Shown here: positions 38,632-47,221 of the stretch, piece by piece | Numbering within the stretch: position 1 is the first letter of the stretch | How the letters are laid out: the number at the start of each line of letters is the position of its first letter | Assembly (NCBI GenBank): GCA_001600355.1 | Contig: BCJU01000003.1 | Span: 2,608,519-2,672,518, forward strand | Reading direction: 5' to 3' | Source: Meira nashicola | Lineage: Eukaryota; Basidiomycota; Exobasidiomycetes; Exobasidiales; Brachybasidiaceae | DNA: 64,000 nucleotides | Notes under the pieces: model-generated | Told to the model about the DNA's origin: nothing | Databases searched by the model: none | What the model saw: the letters and a program-made list of their open reading frames with translations, nothing else | Program-made: the position numbers and the translations under genes

Positions 38632-39741
38632 GGTGAAAGAAAGAGGAAATCAAGGTCTTGAAATTTCGCGCAAAATATTTGCTGAGCTACGAATTACAAA
38701 TATACTATTCTGGACCGCTTCGGAGCTTGAGTATATGCGGAATCGGATGTTGAATTAGACTCGATACCGATCATAGAATACCCCACACTGTAATTGTTTT
38801 CCAACTTAAGTTTGAGTAAATGCTACGTCTTTTTACGCCGAATTTGAAAAATGTTGAAAGCCCCCTTCTCTTTACGCGAAAAACCTACACTTTGGAACGC
38901 AAAAGTGGATGGATGGCAAACAATCCAACAGATTGTGATTTGAGTTTCGGAATCGTAATTAAAAAAGGCGGTGTTGACGCGTATAATGTGACTTTATCCA
39001 ACGTCCCGAAATTAAGGATCAAAACGACAGTCCTCTAGTTTGTGCTGACAAGGGTATATGTTGCCTCTAATTAAATACTCGTCGTCGTAGATGAAGTACA
39101 AAAAAGGATCGTCGCGAAATTCAAACAGCGTGGGGTGGAGACGGGTCTCAAAATGGATGGATGTGCTTTAAATTGCTTTTTGTGCGTGTGTGTGCGTGCT
39201 TTTGTGTACGTGCGTGCGTTGATATGCGTGCGTATGTGCGCGAGTGCGTACATACATTGTCTAGATATAGACTATGTCCGAGAAAGAGTATAAATGTGCG
39301 CGATAATTGTCTCACTTTAATCAACAACTTTTGCTGTACAGAATAAGATCATTTCACAAACCAGCTTACCTAAGATCCAATCAATATACAATACAGTCCA
39401 ATTGATCGACTTTAGCGCTGTACGGCGAATCTGTCTTTTTCTTCTTAATCTCTCTCATTCAAAGAGGGGAAATAGAGCTTTTTTTGGATGCAGAACACAC
39501 AATAGAACGCAGCGCACCAAACCGCACAGAGCTAGAACCTCTCTCTCTTATTCATTTTAGTCTGACGTATCCCCACTTCAAGGACCCCCTCCCCCCTTTT
39601 TAGTGCATCGCTTAAGATGCTCGGCTGGCAAAAGGCAGAAGAAGTGTGTGTGTGTGTAGTAAGTTGCGTTGACGCGTATTTTCTGTGCTTTTCCTCTGGA
39701 GGACTCAATTTCTTCTTCATGGTGAATGGGTATTGCTTATT
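38632..39741. other. long intergenic region upstream of the forkhead gene
   Basis: No gene is convincing. It contains two ACGCGT sites (38977-38982 and 39672-39677), a degenerate alternating TG/CG tract at 39179-39250 and a (GT)n run at 39646-39658. The small open frame at 38820-39038 has no domain. Confidence 0.5.
39179..39250. repeat. degenerate alternating purine-pyrimidine (TGCG/TGTG) tract
   Basis: About 70 bp of mostly alternating T/C and G/A, rich in TGTG and TGCG, interrupted by short breaks. Confidence 0.7.
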
Positions 39742-40933
39742 TTAAAGGGGAACGAATAAAGAAGCCATAAAGAAGAGAATAGAAAGAGTTTGGTAAAAAG
39801 TATATGAATCAAAACTTGTAGAAGACTTTGCTGAACTTGCTGCTGAACCTCCTCCTAAAACAGGTAATGGTTGATCTTGATTTGAGTTTGGACTTGGATC
39901 TGGATTTCCTGGGGTAGTTGGAAAAGGTAAATTTAAAGCAGGAATATATATACTCGTCGTTGGAGGAATATCATCTATTCCAAATCCACTTGGTGTAATA
40001 GTCTGTGTTCCAATAGTACTTGTCGTTAAAGTTGTAGTAAAAGTTGTAAGCGTTTGTTCAGCTCTACCTTCTGAAGTATAATATTCCGTGATTGTAGTTG
40101 TATAAGCAAAAGTCTTGAAAAATGTTTGAAAAGGTGGAACGCAACTGTTGGAAGATTATTATGAAAAGTCAATAAGATATAATCGTTTGTATAAGCCGGC
40201 TATTATACTCACGCAATTGCATTATTATTGCTATCATATCGACAAGTATTACCGGTAGGGCAACAATCTGAATAAGAAGGCTTATTATGTTAGAAGGATA
40301 TCTCTCATTTTTATACATATCAAATTGCACTTACAATTTTGATCTTTTGCACATCTTCTTTTTCCAACATCACAGCCATCGATATTGTTGCATTGGCGAT
40401 TTGTAGCTATTTAGAAAAAAAATGAGTCAAGGTTTTATCACTTTATCTTTATACTTTTTTGTTCTACTCACGACAACATCCGTTTCCAAATTGACTATTA
40501 TATGAACAATTAAGTCCAGTTCCACAACATGTACGATTACCACAACATTTCGCATTACCATAACAGCACCATTGATCGTTGGTACAGCAATTTGAACCTT
40601 TTAATAAAAAAATGTTTTAATGAAACTTAAATCACAATTTAAACTTGCCTTTGTTTACTTACCGGTAGGACAACAATAAGCGCTATTAGTACATTGACTA
40701 TATCCAGATTGTACACAATATGCTTGTCTTTTATCCAATAAATCAAAGGAACTATCATATGGACTATTAATTCTAGATCGTTGAGAGATTGCTAAAAAGC
40801 TAGTATTATTGTTAGAAATTTTTGATGGTAAAAAAACTACTTTTGAAAGACCGCCATCATCTTGAACAATTTGAGCAAAGCAATCACTGTTTATAATTGA
40901 GAGAAAAAAGATGATTAGAGCCAGAAGCTTCAT
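39742..40933 (-). CDS. cysteine-rich secreted protein with GPI-type tail, five exons
   Basis: Five exons on the minus strand: 40933-40663, 40597-40472, 40406-40335, 40267-40213 and 40144-39742. The four introns are 65-68 nt and all have GTRAGT donors and AG acceptors. They join to 308 residues with no internal stop. A signal peptide (MKLLALIIFFLSIIN) and a pro-like segment end at a Kex2-type LDKR. Then come about 22 Cys, including many CC pairs (AYCCPTG, SNCCTNDQWCC, KCCGNRTCCGTG, YCCPTG), a granulin-like or Cys-knot-like spacing. A Thr-rich stalk (TTFTTTLTTSTIGTQT) and a hydrophobic end (LSILFFMASLFVPL) suggest a GPI anchor. A cell-surface role is inferred; the family is not identified. Confidence 0.8.
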
Positions 40934-41997
40934 CTTGGTTGAGAATGAAGAATGTGTATTAGGGAGAAATAGAAGGAGGGTTAAAGGAAAAGAACTCGAC
41001 TGAGAATTTATATAGACGGCCAAAAATCCATGCAATGATACTTTTTCAGATCGGTTTATGAGGCTCCCACTTATATCAAACTAGCTCTATTCAGCCCTAT
41101 TCTATATATCTCCCAACATAGTCCGAACTTCCCTTTTTGATTGACATCGGATGTTCGGTACAAGATGTTATATAAAAGGCCAAAAAAGATTGGCCGTCTG
41201 ATAGGTTAAACGAATAGTTCATGCACGAAAAGATAGATGCCAAGACATCTGTCTAAAAGGATAAATGTTGACATCTGATCAACATACTAATTTATATGTA
41301 AGTTGTTCGTCAATCAAGAAAAAAAAGGAACAATCTGTCTTGCTAGTTTATCCTGACTTACGCACGCTAACGAAAAACGGGCAACATGCAGTAACCCGCT
41401 TAAATGGTACAAAGACACAAGGCCGTGAAAGTTGGCGTCAAATTTATTACAATAGACTAGAGTACATTGCATTCTGTTTGCTTTTGGCCGCTTCATCATC
41501 CTTGGCCGGCGGCGAGAGAAGAAAAGATCAAGTTTAACCGGAATCACTTCTCTTCGCTTTATTCTCTAAAAAAGAAGGGACAAGTTCTACAATCAACCTT
41601 CATGTTCTTTCTCGATCGTGTATTATATAATCTATCCCTCAAACAATGAAGTTCAGGCTCTTTTCACGAAAAATAACGGTACAAAGCTGAATTTTGATTT
41701 CATAAACAGCCACATCAATGCAATGATATAGCTTGACATGATGAGAATGATGTGTATGTGAGATGTATATGAGAAATATGCGTATACAGTTGTGCTACTA
41801 CAAGTGGCGCGATGATGATGAGAAAGGCGGAAATAATTTGACAAATAGATGTGCCATTTGTCAAACCATAAATGATGACGGTGATTAATGAATCAGAGAC
41901 GATTTGCTCGTGATGAAAAGAGATTTCCACCTTACATCTGAACCATAAGTCACGATCAACGTAATGATGGAATCGTAAACAATCATGAGGAAACCAT
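40934..41997. other. intergenic, cysteine-rich gene promoter and RPS9 3' flank
   Basis: Besides the TATA box there is a second, plus-oriented TATATAAAAGG at about 41169-41179 and the segment GACGGCCAA (about 41015) with its reverse complement TTGGCCGTC (about 41191). No plus-strand gene with a domain follows the second TATA. Confidence 0.5.
41008..41015 (-). promoter_or_regulatory. TATA box of the cysteine-rich gene
   Basis: CTATATAAA on the minus strand, about 75 bp upstream of the ATG at 40933. Confidence 0.55.
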
Positions 41998-42585
41998 TTA
42001 CTCTTCTTCCTCTTCTTCACCTCCGTCACCACCTTCCTTGGAGGCTGCCAATCTTTCACGCTTCCTCTTAACACGTCCTGCTCTTGCTCCACCGAAGGGA
42101 CTTGTCAAGGCAAAGTCAATGTGCTTTTGAGAATCAAGACGGACAACGAAAGATGGAACATTGACGATTTGCTTACCGACACGGATGTGACGTTGACGAA
42201 TCAAAACACGGGCATGATGGATCGATTTGGCCAATCCGAGTTTGTACACTTGCGTCTGGAGACGTCTTTCGAGGAAGTCCTCCAATTTAAGAGCCAATAC
42301 GTAATCGAGACGCATGCGTGTTTCATCCAACACACCGATACGAACCAAACGACGAATGATGGCGTTACCTTCGAACAATCTCTTGGGGTCCTTTTCGTCT
42401 AATTTCAATAATTCTCTTGCTGCACGACGGATCTTGGAGAGAATCAAAGCGATACGCCAGATCTCACGTTTGTTACGAAGACCGAATTCACCAGCGAGTT
42501 TCAATTCCGAGTCCAAACGAGCTGCCTCGAAAGGACGACGGGGGACCTTGTAGGTCTTGGAGTGGTTACGTGGGGCGCGTGGCAT
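41998..42585 (-). CDS. RPS9: 40S ribosomal protein S9 (uS4)
   Basis: Small-subunit ribosomal protein at the decoding side. The 195-residue product starts at the ATG at 42585 ([20 protein letters not shown]) and follows the uS4 family through [33 protein letters not shown], the S4 RNA-binding part ([39 protein letters not shown]) and [21 protein letters not shown], with an acidic tail. Codons are more C/G-ending than in neighbouring genes, fitting high expression. A strong 3' splice site (branch CTGAC, pyrimidine tract, CAG) lies 6 nt upstream of the ATG, so a 5' UTR intron is likely. Confidence 0.96.
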   Translation of the reverse strand: MPRAPRNHSKTYKVPRRPFEAARLDSELKLAGEFGLRNKREIWRIALILSKIRRAARELLKLDEKDPKRLFEGNAIIRRLVRIGVLDETRMRLDYVLALKLEDFLERRLQTQVYKLGLAKSIHHARVLIRQRHIRVGKQIVNVPSFVVRLDSQKHIDFALTSPFGGARAGRVKRKRERLAASKEGGDGGEEEEEE

Positions 42586-42591
42586 CTTGAC

Positions 42592-42969
42592 CTGAAGGGG
42601 GAAGGAGAAAAAGTCAGATATGAATTCCTTTTTGAGATGTGCAGAGAAAGCGATTGCAAAGTCGAAAGAGGCGAAAGATCCAACTGAAACAACAGTCGTG
42701 AGCGAAGTGAAGGTCGGATAACATTCTGTTGAGTCGTAGAGATACGCGAGTAACGGAAACATGTCCATATTTGACCATTTGCGAACATTTTGTTGAGTTG
42801 CAGAGATACACAAATAATGGGGAAGATGTATCCTCAAACCATATTTAATCAACTTCGAATGCGAATGTTCTACCCCGCTGTAATGCTCGACCTCCAATTA
42901 CCTTTCACTCTAACAATCATCGACATTCTGTTCGGTTGTGCAATCGCTTCCCAAATACGATCAACTTAC
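42592..42969 (-). other. probable 5' UTR intron of RPS9
   Basis: The minus-strand donor GTAAGT at 42969 matches the GTRAGT donors of all coding introns in the window. The acceptor at 42592 is preceded by CTGAC and a TTTTTCTCCTTCCCC tract. At 378 nt it is far longer than the others (65-86 nt), as often seen for first introns of ribosomal protein genes. No ATG is seen in the sequence just upstream of the donor, so it would be a leader intron. It contains a diverged direct repeat. Confidence 0.6.
42721..42817. repeat. diverged direct repeat, two copies of 33 bp
   Basis: Copies at 42721-42753 and 42785-42817, offset 64 bp, share most bases (ACATTyTGTTGAGT, AGAGATAC). A third weaker echo (AACAGAATGT on the minus strand) lies near 42923. 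All are inside the proposed RPS9 leader intron. Confidence 0.65.
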
Positions 42970-43548
42970 CTTCCGACGACCTTAATATATGTTGGCGATG
43001 GCGTGATGACAAGAAGGAAAGAATCTCAAATGCAAATTTCACAGCCAATACACCAAAGCTTTTGCTTGCCTAATTGTGTGCAGGCTACGTTTGCCTGCGT
43101 TCTGTGCAAGCCCAGCTTCCTTTCCTTCTTGTACCCGAAATTGAGAAATCAAGCTTACTGTGACGGCTGCTGGTTAGGTGTGCACGCAAGCTCTTCAATA
43201 TCAGGCTTCAGCTTATCTGCCTGACTATGCTGTAGATGGGCCCAGGCGTACTTGCTGCGCGCAGCGGCAGAAAATTGTTTTCTGCTTATACACGTGATGC
43301 GTATTGCACGTGTACGAAGGAAAATACTGTCGCTGGGCTGCGCTAGACTACCCGCAGGGCAACCGGCTTGAAGGAGAAGCACATAAGCGTTGGCTACAAA
43401 CTCAAGCTTCTCACCCTTTGCGCGCAGTGAGAATCGAGAATACTTGAATTTGCCAGGAAAGACTTGGTACAAGGTAGGATTGCAGATCACTTCTTCTCTT
43501 TTCTCCAGTGCGTCTTTTACACATCTCACCAATCGATATTTCATCAAG
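42970..43548. promoter_or_regulatory. core divergent promoter region RPS9 / RPL21
   Basis: If both leader introns are real, this is the shared promoter plus leader exons. It carries the CACGTG inverted repeat at 43289-43314, a 12-bp palindrome GCTGCGCGCAGC at 43254-43265 and pyrimidine-rich tracts near 43490. Open frames on both strands here (for example 43155-43787 minus) have no domain. Confidence 0.6.
43289..43314. promoter_or_regulatory. inverted pair of CACGTG E-boxes
   Basis: TACACGTG (43289-43296) and its exact reverse complement CACGTGTA (43307-43314) are separated by 10 bp. CACGTG is bound by bHLH factors such as Cbf1; the pair sits between two ribosomal protein genes. Confidence 0.7.
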
Positions 43549-43964
43549 GTATGTATTACGATCGGCAGTATAGAGAGAACACGATGGAGATGAGAATGCG
43601 ATGCTGTGGTCTGTGTTGGAACGGATTGGATTCGATTTTGAGGGAGGTAATGAAGGATGAGGATCAATGGAGTTGGGGAATGCATTTTAAAGGCAAAGGA
43701 TGTCAATGACAGCAGTAGAAGAGCATTGACTGAGCAAACAAGTACGACACAATCCGACGGCCACACCAGTGGTGTCAAATCGACCAATCAGCCAAATATA
43801 TGCTGTATTGAAGTTTCTGGTGGATAATCGATATTTTGCAAATTTCCGACCGACTTCTCAATTACAACCACAGCACACCATCATCATCCTGACTCTCTTT
43901 GTCGCCACGTATTGACAAGAAGAATCTGACTGACTCACACTTTACCCTCTTTTCGATATTCTAG
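43549..43964 (+). other. probable 5' UTR intron of RPL21
   Basis: The acceptor TATTCTAG lies directly before the RPL21 ATG and is preceded by CTGAC branch candidates at about 43925 and a pyrimidine tract. The best upstream donor is GTATGT at 43549, giving 416 nt. The donor choice is less certain because all coding introns here use GTRAGT. Confidence 0.45.
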
Positions 43965-44447
43965 ATGCCGCACTCATTCGGTTACCGCGCACGTACTCGT
44001 CACCTTTTCTCTCAAGACTTCCGCAAACATGGACCTGTCAAATTGAGCACTTTCCTACGTTCTTTCCACGTTGGAGACATTGTTGATATCAAGGCTAACG
44101 CCTCTCAACAAAAGGGTATGCCCCACAAATACTACCACGGAAGAACTGGTGTCGTTTTCGGTGTCCAACCCCGTGCTGTTCAAGTTTTGATCTACAAGAC
44201 TGTGGGAAACCGTAAGATCGAGAAGCGTGTTAACTTGCGTATCGAGCACGTCAAGCACTCCAAGTGCCGTGATGACTTCTTGAACAGAGTTAAGCTCAAT
44301 GCTGCCAAAAAGGCCGAAGCCAAGGAAAAGGGTATCAAGGCCAGCGTGAAGCGTCAACCTCTTGCTCCTCGTGAGGCTCGTTCCATCACAACATCAAAGA
44401 ACAAGCCCGAAACCTTGAACGCGGTACCATACGACACTTACATCTAG
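43965..44447 (+). CDS. RPL21: 60S ribosomal protein L21 (eL21)
   Basis: Large-subunit ribosomal protein. The 160-residue product matches eL21 from end to end: MPHSFGYRARTRHLFSQDFR, the SH3-like part (FHVGDIVDIKANASQQKGMP, YHGRTGVVFGV), then RAVQVLIYKTVGNRKIEKRV, RIEHVKHSKCRDDFL and the terminal PETLNAVPYDTYI. Codons are strongly biased (CGT, AAG, ATC, TAC), as expected for high expression. Divergent from RPS9, giving a paired ribosomal protein locus. Confidence 0.97.
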   Translation: MPHSFGYRARTRHLFSQDFRKHGPVKLSTFLRSFHVGDIVDIKANASQQKGMPHKYYHGRTGVVFGVQPRAVQVLIYKTVGNRKIEKRVNLRIEHVKHSKCRDDFLNRVKLNAAKKAEAKEKGIKASVKRQPLAPREARSITTSKNKPETLNAVPYDTYI

Positions 44448-45479
44448 TTTGTTCATCACCACGATTGTTTTGGTCATTTCTGGATTCAGTTTGGTTTGTT
44501 CCAGAACGGACGTGTCACAATGTTTTCTATATCTCACTCCCTATCAAAGTAGGGTTGTACACTGTATGACGTGGAAGGAGTAGCACACCTCGCTCCTTTC
44601 ACTTCAACTCATTCACTTACAACGACGTTAGTCGCTGTATCTTCATGTCATTTCTTTACCAAAATGCATACTATTCCTAAGCAATCGATTGCCGTGTGTG
44701 TGAAAAGAACCCTACTTCTGACTTAGTCGGTCGAATATTATTGACCATTAGGAAAGATCGACACTCGTCTACGAGAGGAAAACTCAGAAGAAGCACTGTC
44801 ACATATGGAAGAGAATGGCCAGATAGGTTATATAATCATATTTGGATAGTGAGATTAGGTTAAATATTTACCATTCTTAACGGTTTGTGAGATTAGGTTA
44901 AATATTTACCATTCTTAACGGTTTGTGAAGTAGAAGCTTAGGCTTTCTAGAGGCTATTAATTGACTTTGGGATAGAACAGAAAAGTTTTGTCAAGCACAA
45001 TAATAATACAATCATACCGATTTGGTCATTTCTTATGAGAAGTATACTTGCAGCCTTTAGTGATTGTATATACAAAAAAGGTCCGCTTAAAGACCGTACA
45101 CTCTACGATTGTAGTCTGTTTCTTGCAAAAGTGACCGAACCATAGTATAACAAATAGCTAAGGCTGTAGCGCAGAGCAAGTGGCACGCGTTAAAACGACG
45201 GCAGAGAAAAAGTGTATTTTTTTCTCATCAAAAAAAGAGAAAAAAAAAGTTGCAGCTTTATTGAGAAATTTTTATGCAAGCTTTTTTTACACTGCTTTTC
45301 TGCCGAAAAATTTTCAAAATAACTTGGAAGAAAATTATCCAACTTCGACAAGAGATGGATAAAGTTGGTACAGTTAATAGGTACTAAGTTTGTCTTTTGT
45401 TCCTTCATCTGTTTAATTCTGCCATATTTTATTTGGTGGATTCATATACCTTTTTATCCCAATTTCATAGTTAATCATA
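44448..45479. other. intergenic between RPL21 and NSR1
   Basis: Holds a perfect 38-bp tandem duplication (44849-44924), an ACGCGT (45185-45190) and A/T-rich tracts before the NSR1 start. I see no tRNA, snRNA or 5S gene signature. Confidence 0.55.
44849..44924. repeat. perfect 38-bp tandem duplication
   Basis: Unit 44849-44886 is repeated without change at 44887-44924; it starts GTGAGATTAGGTTAAATATT. Only the first few bases of a third copy follow. Confidence 0.95.
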
Positions 45480-46916
45480 ATGAGCAAGAAGGACAAATCA
45501 GTCAAAGCCGCCGAAGTGGCTCCTGTTGCCAATGGAAACGGCAAAGCTGCTACCAAGAAGAGCACCAAGGCTGCCCCAGCCAAGGCAAACGGAAAGAAAG
45601 CAGTAAGCAAAAAGGAAGAATCATCATCTGAAGAGAGCAGTGAAGAGGAAGAAGATTCCGATTCAAGTTCCGAAGAAGACAGCGATGATGACTCTTCCGA
45701 AGACTCTTCCGAAGAAGAAGTTGCAGAGAAGAAAGACGTTAAAGGTGCCAAGAAAGAGAGCAAGGCAGCCGCAGCCAAAGAAGAATCATCTGATGATGAT
45801 GACTCATCAGACGAATCATCAGAAGAAGATTCTGACGATGAAGAGGAAGAGAAGCCCAAAGCAAAAGAAGTCAAATCCAACGGCAAAGCTGCCGAAAGCA
45901 AAGCTGAAGAAAGCTCTGACGATAGCAGCAGCGAAGAAGAGAGTGACTCTGATGATTCAGACTCTGACGAAGAATCAGATGAAGAAATGAAGGAAGCTCC
46001 TGCTGCCACTGAAAACTCAAAGAAACGCAAAGCAGATGATGAAGTCACCCCATCCAAGAAAGCCAAAGCTGAATCTGCTGGTGAAGCAACTGAAGGTGAA
46101 GAAGAATTAAAGACCGTTTGGGTTGGTCAATTGAGCTGGAACGTGGACGACGCATGGCTCAAGAGCGAATTTGAAGAATTTGGTGAAGTGTCTTCCGCTC
46201 GCGTGGTCATGGACCGCGAATCAGGTAAATCGAGAGGCTTTGGATACGTGGATTTCATCAACGCTTCTGATGCCAAAAAGGCAAGCGAAGATGCACAAGG
46301 TAAAGAAGTTGATGGTCGTGCATTGAAAGTTGATTTACAGAAGCCACGTGCACCTCGTGAACAATCGGAAAACCGTGCTCGTAAGTTCAACGATCAACGA
46401 TCTGAGCCATCCCCAGTCCTTTTCATGGGTGGTTTGGCATGGAGTTTGACTGAGGATGATATCTGGAATGCATTCGGTGAACATGGTGAAGTTACCCGTG
46501 TCACTCTTCCAAAAGATCCTGAAAGTGGACGCCCGAAAGGCTTTGGCTACGTCGAATACGCAGAACAAGCAAGTGCCGATAAAGCAATTGAAGCTTTGAG
46601 TGGCGCTGACCTTGGTGGAAGACCTATCCGTTTAGATTATGCTCCTCCTCGTAATAATGATGGTGGTAGCCCAGGCAGAGGTGGCTTTGGAGGTGGTCGC
46701 GGCGGAGGTCGTGGCGGTGCTCGTGGTGGAGGCCGTGGCGGCGGTCGTGGAGGAGGTCGTGGTGGCTTCGGCGGCGGTAGAGGTGGAGGTGATAGCGGTT
46801 GGGGTGGCCGCGGAGGAGGTGCATCTGGCGGTCGTGGCGGTGGCCGTGGTGGCTTCAACAGTGCAAGAACAGGAGCCGTTCAACCTGCTCAAGGTAAAAA
46901 GATGACCTTTGATTAA
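45480..46916 (+). CDS. NSR1: nucleolin-like nucleolar protein
   Basis: Nucleolar factor for pre-rRNA processing and 40S assembly. The 478-residue product has the full nucleolin layout. A basic start is followed by alternating acidic serine tracts (SSSEESSEEEEDSDSS and similar) up to about residue 180, likely casein kinase 2 targets. RRM1 lies at about 210-285 (KTVWVGQLSWNVDDAWL, RGFGYVDF), RRM2 at about 312-385 (PVLFMGGLAWSLTEDDIW, KGFGYVEY), and a Gly/Arg-rich GAR tail (GGRGGGRGG) is a substrate for arginine methylation. It lies next to two ribosomal protein genes, though on its own promoter. No intron. Confidence 0.93.
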   Translation: MSKKDKSVKAAEVAPVANGNGKAATKKSTKAAPAKANGKKAVSKKEESSSEESSEEEEDSDSSSEEDSDDDSSEDSSEEEVAEKKDVKGAKKESKAAAAKEESSDDDDSSDESSEEDSDDEEEEKPKAKEVKSNGKAAESKAEESSDDSSSEEESDSDDSDSDEESDEEMKEAPAATENSKKRKADDEVTPSKKAKAESAGEATEGEEELKTVWVGQLSWNVDDAWLKSEFEEFGEVSSARVVMDRESGKSRGFGYVDFINASDAKKASEDAQGKEVDGRALKVDLQKPRAPREQSENRARKFNDQRSEPSPVLFMGGLAWSLTEDDIWNAFGEHGEVTRVTLPKDPESGRPKGFGYVEYAEQASADKAIEALSGADLGGRPIRLDYAPPRNNDGGSPGRGGFGGGRGGGRGGARGGGRGGGRGGGRGGFGGGRGGGDSGWGGRGGGASGGRGGGRGGFNSARTGAVQPAQGKKMTFD

Positions 46917-47221
46917 TTTCATTAGTCTCTTGTGTAAAATAAGGCACGTATCTTTTCATCTCTCGTCCACACTCTAAAAAGCTACAAATTAAAATGAGCG
47001 TATATGCTCTACTCATGTCATTCCTACTTTTCATGCATTGCTACTCTTCCATTCTCTTATCATCCCTTCATTCCTACTTTTGCGATTTACGAATTTCACT
47101 TGTACACTGTGTTTTGGTTTAATGCTACTCGTTCTTCATTTTATATCTCTTTCATGAAAAGTTATTATAGTGTGTGAATCTACTTAAAATTATAGTACAA
47201 TTGATTAATACATGAATCGCA
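46917..47221. other. convergent intergenic NSR1 / RPC1
   Basis: About 305 bp between two stop codons; T-rich and TGTA-containing 3' flanks only. Confidence 0.5.

Noticed and set aside
41169..41537. Plus-strand TATATAAAAGG followed by an ATG, a GTAAGT and a 90-codon frame
   Set aside because: The frame is low complexity with no homology I can see, and no convincing spliced product results.
43155..43787. Open frame of 210 codons on the minus strand between RPS9 and RPL21
   Set aside because: No domain, and it overlaps the shared ribosomal protein promoter and the RPL21 leader intron.
42592..43964. snoRNA genes inside the proposed RPS9 and RPL21 leader introns
   Set aside because: I looked for RTGATGA and CTGA box pairs with closing stems and found no convincing set.
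44849..44924. Telomere-like TTAGGTTA motifs
   Set aside because: Only two copies, due to the 38-bp duplication; not a telomeric array.
46632..46922. Long open frames antisense to the NSR1 RGG tail
   Set aside because: They are shadows of the GGC/GGT-rich repeat; the sense product is a clear nucleolin GAR domain.
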